Below, piece after piece: positions 61,388 through 64,000 of a stretch of 64,000 nt of DNA; the stretch's first letter is position 1, and each line of letters opens with the position of its first letter. The notes beneath the pieces are model-generated. The model did not search any database, was not told where the DNA came from, and saw only the letters and a program-made list of their open reading frames with translations. The stretch covers positions 186,001-250,000 of the forward strand of contig NZ_CAKTFU010000001.1 of NCBI RefSeq assembly GCF_934561205.1. The letters run 5' to 3'. This DNA is from an uncultured Gemmiger sp. GTDB lineage: Bacteria > Bacillota > Clostridia > Oscillospirales > Ruminococcaceae. The position numbers and the translations under genes are program-made.

Positions 61388-61403
61388 ATACAAGATATAG
61401 TGG
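61388..61403. promoter_or_regulatory. NrdR-box-like site downstream of the nrdG promoter
   Basis: ATACAAGATATAGTGG matches the NrdR palindrome at most informative positions. It lies about 27 bp past the expected transcription start of nrdG. I found no good second box 31 bp away, so regulation by this site alone is uncertain. Confidence 0.5.
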
Positions 61404-61430
61404 TCGACCACAAAGGAGTATACATCTGCC

Positions 61431-61979
61431 ATGAATTACGCAACGATAAAATACTGCGACATTGCCAACGGCGAGGGTGTGCGCACCAGCCTGTTTGTAT
61501 CGGGCTGCCGCCGCCGCTGCCCCAACTGCTTTAATGCCGTGGCGTGGGATTTCAACTATGGCGCGCCCTTCACCAAGGAGGTTCGCAACGAGATCTTGCA
61601 AAGCCTGGAGCCGAGCTACATCAACGGCCTGTCGCTGCTGGGGGGCGAGCCGCTGGAGCCGGAAAACCAGCGCGAACTGCTGCCCTTTATTAAAAATGTA
61701 AAGGTGCTGTATCCCAACAAGACCATCTGGTGTTACACGGGCAACACCTTTGAACGCGATGTTATGCAGCCCGGACCCGGCCGCTGTGAGGTGACCGACG
61801 AATTTTTGCAGTACATCGACGTATTGGTGGACGGTGATTTTATTGAGGCGCAGCATGATATCAGCCTGCGTTTTCGCGGCAGCGGCAACCAGCGCATCAT
61901 TGACATGAACGCCACCCGCGCGGCAGGGCATGTGGTGCTGTGGCAGGACGACCCCCTGTTTGCCGACCACAAGATGTAA
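61431..61979 (+). CDS. nrdG: anaerobic ribonucleotide reductase activating protein
   Basis: The radical-SAM activase that installs the glycyl radical in NrdD, 182 residues. The 4Fe-4S cluster motif is C-x3-C-x2-C with Cys26, Cys30 and Cys33 (GCRRRCPNC), followed by GLSLLGGEPL for SAM binding. ATG is preceded by AAAGGAG at a long spacing of 12 nt. It is divergent from nrdD instead of downstream. Confidence 0.95.
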   Translation: MNYATIKYCDIANGEGVRTSLFVSGCRRRCPNCFNAVAWDFNYGAPFTKEVRNEILQSLEPSYINGLSLLGGEPLEPENQRELLPFIKNVKVLYPNKTIWCYTGNTFERDVMQPGPGRCEVTDEFLQYIDVLVDGDFIEAQHDISLRFRGSGNQRIIDMNATRAAGHVVLWQDDPLFADHKM

Positions 61980-61981
61980 CG

Positions 61982-62007
61982 AAAAGCCGCCCGACCGGGC
62001 GGCTTTT
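61982..62007. terminator. bidirectional terminator between nrdG and the MATE exporter
   Basis: A 12-bp stem AAAAGCCGCCCG with CGGGCGGCTTTT and a very short loop, with T-rich and A-rich flanks, lies between two converging genes. Confidence 0.85.
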
Positions 62008-62009
62008 TC

Positions 62010-63341
62010 TTATCCGATTCCCTGTTTGCGGCAGGTGTAGAAATAATAGGGCACCTCAAACAGCAGCATGGCTGTCCAGCCGACGGCACAGGCCGCCGCA
62101 ATGCCCGACAGCCCCACTCGCGGGGCCAGCAATGCGGCAAACAGCGCCCGCAGCCCCGCCTGGGTGCAGGTTCCCAGCAGCGTCGTGGTCATCTTGCCCA
62201 TGCCGCGGTAAAAGCCCTGGAAGCCGTTGGTCAGCGCGGGCAGAGCGTACAACACCGCCATATAGCCGAGATAGCCGGCTCCCTGCCGCACCACATCGTC
62301 GGCTCCCTGCCCTGCCACAAACAGCGCAATCATCGGCCGGCGCAGGAACCATGTCACACTGCCCACCAGCACCCAGTAGCCCAGCTCCAGCCGCAGCCCC
62401 GCCGCAAAGCCGCTGCGGATACGCTGTCCCTGCCCTGCCCCGCGGTTTTGTGCGATATAGGTCGTGATGGCGGCGGCAATGCTCTGCTCCGGCGTAAAGG
62501 CAAAATCGTCCACGCGGGTAGCGGCGTTAAAGGCCGCAATGGCCTGTACGCCCAAGGCGTTGACCTGCCCTTGGATCAGCAGCTTGCAGACCGGCTGCAC
62601 GGCCTGCTGCAGCGCCGTGACGGCACCGTATTGCATAATCGGGCCAAGCAAGGCGGGGGCGATTCGCCACTGCTTCCCTTGCGGGCAAAGTTCGGGTACG
62701 CGGCGCAGCATGTACACCAGCGCCAGCAGCGCACTGACCCCCTCTGCCACCACGGTGGTGACGGCGCTGCAGACAATGCCGAATCCCAGCCCGCCGATAA
62801 AAATCAGGTCCAGCACGGCGTTGAGGACAGCGGAAAACGCCAAAAATTTCAGCGGCGTTTTGGAATCCCCCGCGCTTTTCAGCCCTGCTGCCAGCGCATT
62901 GTAGAAAAAGGTGAACGGTGCGCCCAGAAAGGTAATGCGCAGATAGATGCCTGTGATGTCTGCAATTTCCGGCGGCGCGGCCAACAACCGCAGCAGCCAC
63001 GGCGTCACCGCCACACCCAGCAGCGCCACGGCGACACAAAGCAGCGAGCCGAACGTCAGGGTGGTGCCCAAAATACTGCGCAGACGGTCAGGCTGTTTGG
63101 CACCGTAGGCCTCGCTCATCAGAACGCCGGCACCGATGCAAAGCCCCGATATCGCCAAAATCACAAGATTCATTACCGGGGAGGCGATCCCCTCGGCGGC
63201 AAGGGCGTCCTGCCCGATAAACCGCCCCGCTATAACGGAATCCGCCGCATTGTAGGCAAGCTGCAGCCAGTTGCCAAAAAGCAACGGCACGGCGTAGAAA
63301 AGCAGGTGCTGCAGCGGTGCGCCTTTTGTCATATCACGCAT
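62010..63341 (-). CDS. MATE family efflux transporter (second)
   Basis: A 443-residue multidrug/toxin exporter of the MATE superfamily. The first bundle has FGNWLQLAYNAADSVIAGRFIG and the second starts near MQYGAVTALQQAVQPVCKLLI. The ATG at 63341 is chosen because GGAG lies 6 nt upstream; an alternative at 63365 falls inside the upstream terminator stem. It differs markedly from the MATE exporter at 1.4-2.8 kb. The substrate is unknown. Confidence 0.92.
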   Translation of the reverse strand: MRDMTKGAPLQHLLFYAVPLLFGNWLQLAYNAADSVIAGRFIGQDALAAEGIASPVMNLVILAISGLCIGAGVLMSEAYGAKQPDRLRSILGTTLTFGSLLCVAVALLGVAVTPWLLRLLAAPPEIADITGIYLRITFLGAPFTFFYNALAAGLKSAGDSKTPLKFLAFSAVLNAVLDLIFIGGLGFGIVCSAVTTVVAEGVSALLALVYMLRRVPELCPQGKQWRIAPALLGPIMQYGAVTALQQAVQPVCKLLIQGQVNALGVQAIAAFNAATRVDDFAFTPEQSIAAAITTYIAQNRGAGQGQRIRSGFAAGLRLELGYWVLVGSVTWFLRRPMIALFVAGQGADDVVRQGAGYLGYMAVLYALPALTNGFQGFYRGMGKMTTTLLGTCTQAGLRALFAALLAPRVGLSGIAAACAVGWTAMLLFEVPYYFYTCRKQGIG

Positions 63342-63356
63342 AGTTTTCTCCGCAAA

Positions 63357-63384
63357 AACAGCCACGGAAATTTCCGTGGCTGTT
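63357..63384 (-). terminator. intrinsic terminator of leuS
   Basis: A perfect 14-bp palindrome (AACAGCCACGGAAA with its complement), followed by a run of U on the minus strand, 9 nt past the leuS stop. Confidence 0.85.
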
Positions 63385-63392
63385 GATTTTTA

Positions 63393-64000
63393 TTAGCCCT
63401 TGACGGCGATGTTGACCAGCTTGCCCTTGACGTAAATTTCCTTGGCAACGGTCTTGCCTGCCATGGCCTCGGCCACGGCGGGTTCCTCTTTAGCGCGGGC
63501 AATGGCATCGGCGCTCTCGATGGCGGCGGGCACCATGATGCGGGCCTTGACCTTGCCGTTGACCTGCACGGCGATCTCAATGGTCTGCTCCACGCACTTG
63601 GCTTCGTCGTAGACCGGCCACGGATAGTATGCCAGCTGCTCGGTGTGACCCAGCTGCTGCCACAGTTCCTCGGTCATGTGGGGGGCAAAGGGGTTCAGCA
63701 GCTGCAGCAAAACCTCGTACTCGGCCTTGGTGGCGCCGCCCTTGTCGCTGAGGGCGTTGACGTAGATCATCAGCTGCGCAATGGCGGTGTTGGCCTTCAG
63801 CGCGTCGATGTCCTCGCCGACCTTCTTGATGCTGCGGTTGACAACAGCCTCCAATTCGGGGCGGATGCCGTCACCCTCAACGAGCTTCTCACTCATGGAC
63901 CAGATCTTGTCCAGGAAACGCTTGCAGCCCTTGATGGAGGAGGTGTTCCACGGGGCGGCCTTCTCAAAGTCACCGATGAACATCTCGTACATGCGCAGGG
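63393..64000 (-). CDS. leuS: leucyl-tRNA synthetase, C-terminal part (cut by the window edge)
   Basis: The visible 200 codons are the C-terminal anticodon-binding domain and the short C-terminal appendage of leucyl-tRNA synthetase. It begins in frame with LRMYEMFIGDFEKAAPWN and continues with LLQLLNPFAPHMTEELWQQLG and IAVQVNGKVKARI. The rest of the gene, including HIGH and KMSKS, lies beyond position 64000. Stop TAA is present and a terminator follows. Confidence 0.93.
   Translation of the reverse strand, partial: LRMYEMFIGDFEKAAPWNTSSIKGCKRFLDKIWSMSEKLVEGDGIRPELEAVVNRSIKKVGEDIDALKANTAIAQLMIYVNALSDKGGATKAEYEVLLQLLNPFAPHMTEELWQQLGHTEQLAYYPWPVYDEAKCVEQTIEIAVQVNGKVKARIMVPAAIESADAIARAKEEPAVAEAMAGKTVAKEIYVKGKLVNIAVKG

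Overview
The window (about 60 percent G+C) looks like a chromosomal segment of an anaerobic, spore-forming Firmicute of the Oscillospiraceae/Ruminococcaceae (Clostridium cluster IV) type. A Gemmiger/Subdoligranulum-like genome is my guess; a species name cannot be fixed from the sequence. The reasons are a Firmicutes order of ribosomal genes (rpmG-secE-nusG-rplK-rplA-rplJ-rplL), AddAB in place of RecBCD, T-box and THF riboswitch leaders, oxygen-sensitive NrdD/NrdG, and sporulation genes (spoIIP, spoIIR, spoVAC-D-E, dpaA-dpaB). No insertion sequence, prophage or CRISPR array was seen. Most genes lie on the minus strand.

Layout, left to right. 1-2.8 kb: a truncated gene coupled to an ECF sigma factor, exonuclease III and a MATE exporter. 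2.9-8.2 kb: a BMP-type nucleoside/purine ABC importer (nupNOPQ-like) with a structured leader. 8.3-11.1 kb: a folate ECF transporter subunit under a THF riboswitch, and asparagine synthase under an Asn-specific T-box. 11.2-15.1 kb: dTDP-rhamnose genes rfbA-rfbD-rfbB plus a membrane protein of unknown function. 15.2-17.6 kb (plus strand): a small sorting-signal lipoprotein, a class B sortase, a PC4/YdbC protein and an HD-domain protein. 17.6-26.4 kb: a DivIVA-like protein, FtsZ, a MurA, dipicolinate synthase, and a module of two degenerate M23/LytM membrane proteins and a small acidic membrane protein.

26.5-40.6 kb: mutY, asnS, spoIIP, rpsT, addA, addB, spoIIR, ispE, an aminotransferase and an Lrp regulator. 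40.6-41.0 kb: an intergenic block of GTAG-hairpin repeats arranged as two inverted pairs. 41.1-46.8 kb: a GLUG-repeat surface protein coupled to an MMPL/RND-type transporter. 47-50.6 kb: the ribosomal protein/nusG/secE cluster with an L10 leader. 50.7-53.1 kb: the spoVA operon and a GNAT acetyltransferase. 53.2-64 kb: prmA-rsmE, tRNA-Pro, greA-lysS, trpS, divergent nrdD and nrdG with NrdR boxes, a second MATE exporter, and the 3' end of leuS.

Vegetative promoters of the TTGACA-N17-TATAAT type can be read in front of most operons. Three sporulation operons instead carry upstream sequences that resemble forespore (sigma F/G) or mother-cell (sigma K) promoters. Together the sporulation genes would cover sigma-E activation (spoIIR), engulfment hydrolysis (spoIIP), dipicolinate synthesis in the mother cell (dpaAB) and its import into the forespore (spoVA). 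The items most worth follow-up are the nupN leader with a 7-nt loop-to-downstream complementarity, the REPIN-like repeat block, the degenerate LytM pair with a histone-H1-like tail, the spoIIR-addBA arrangement, and the sortase mini-locus.
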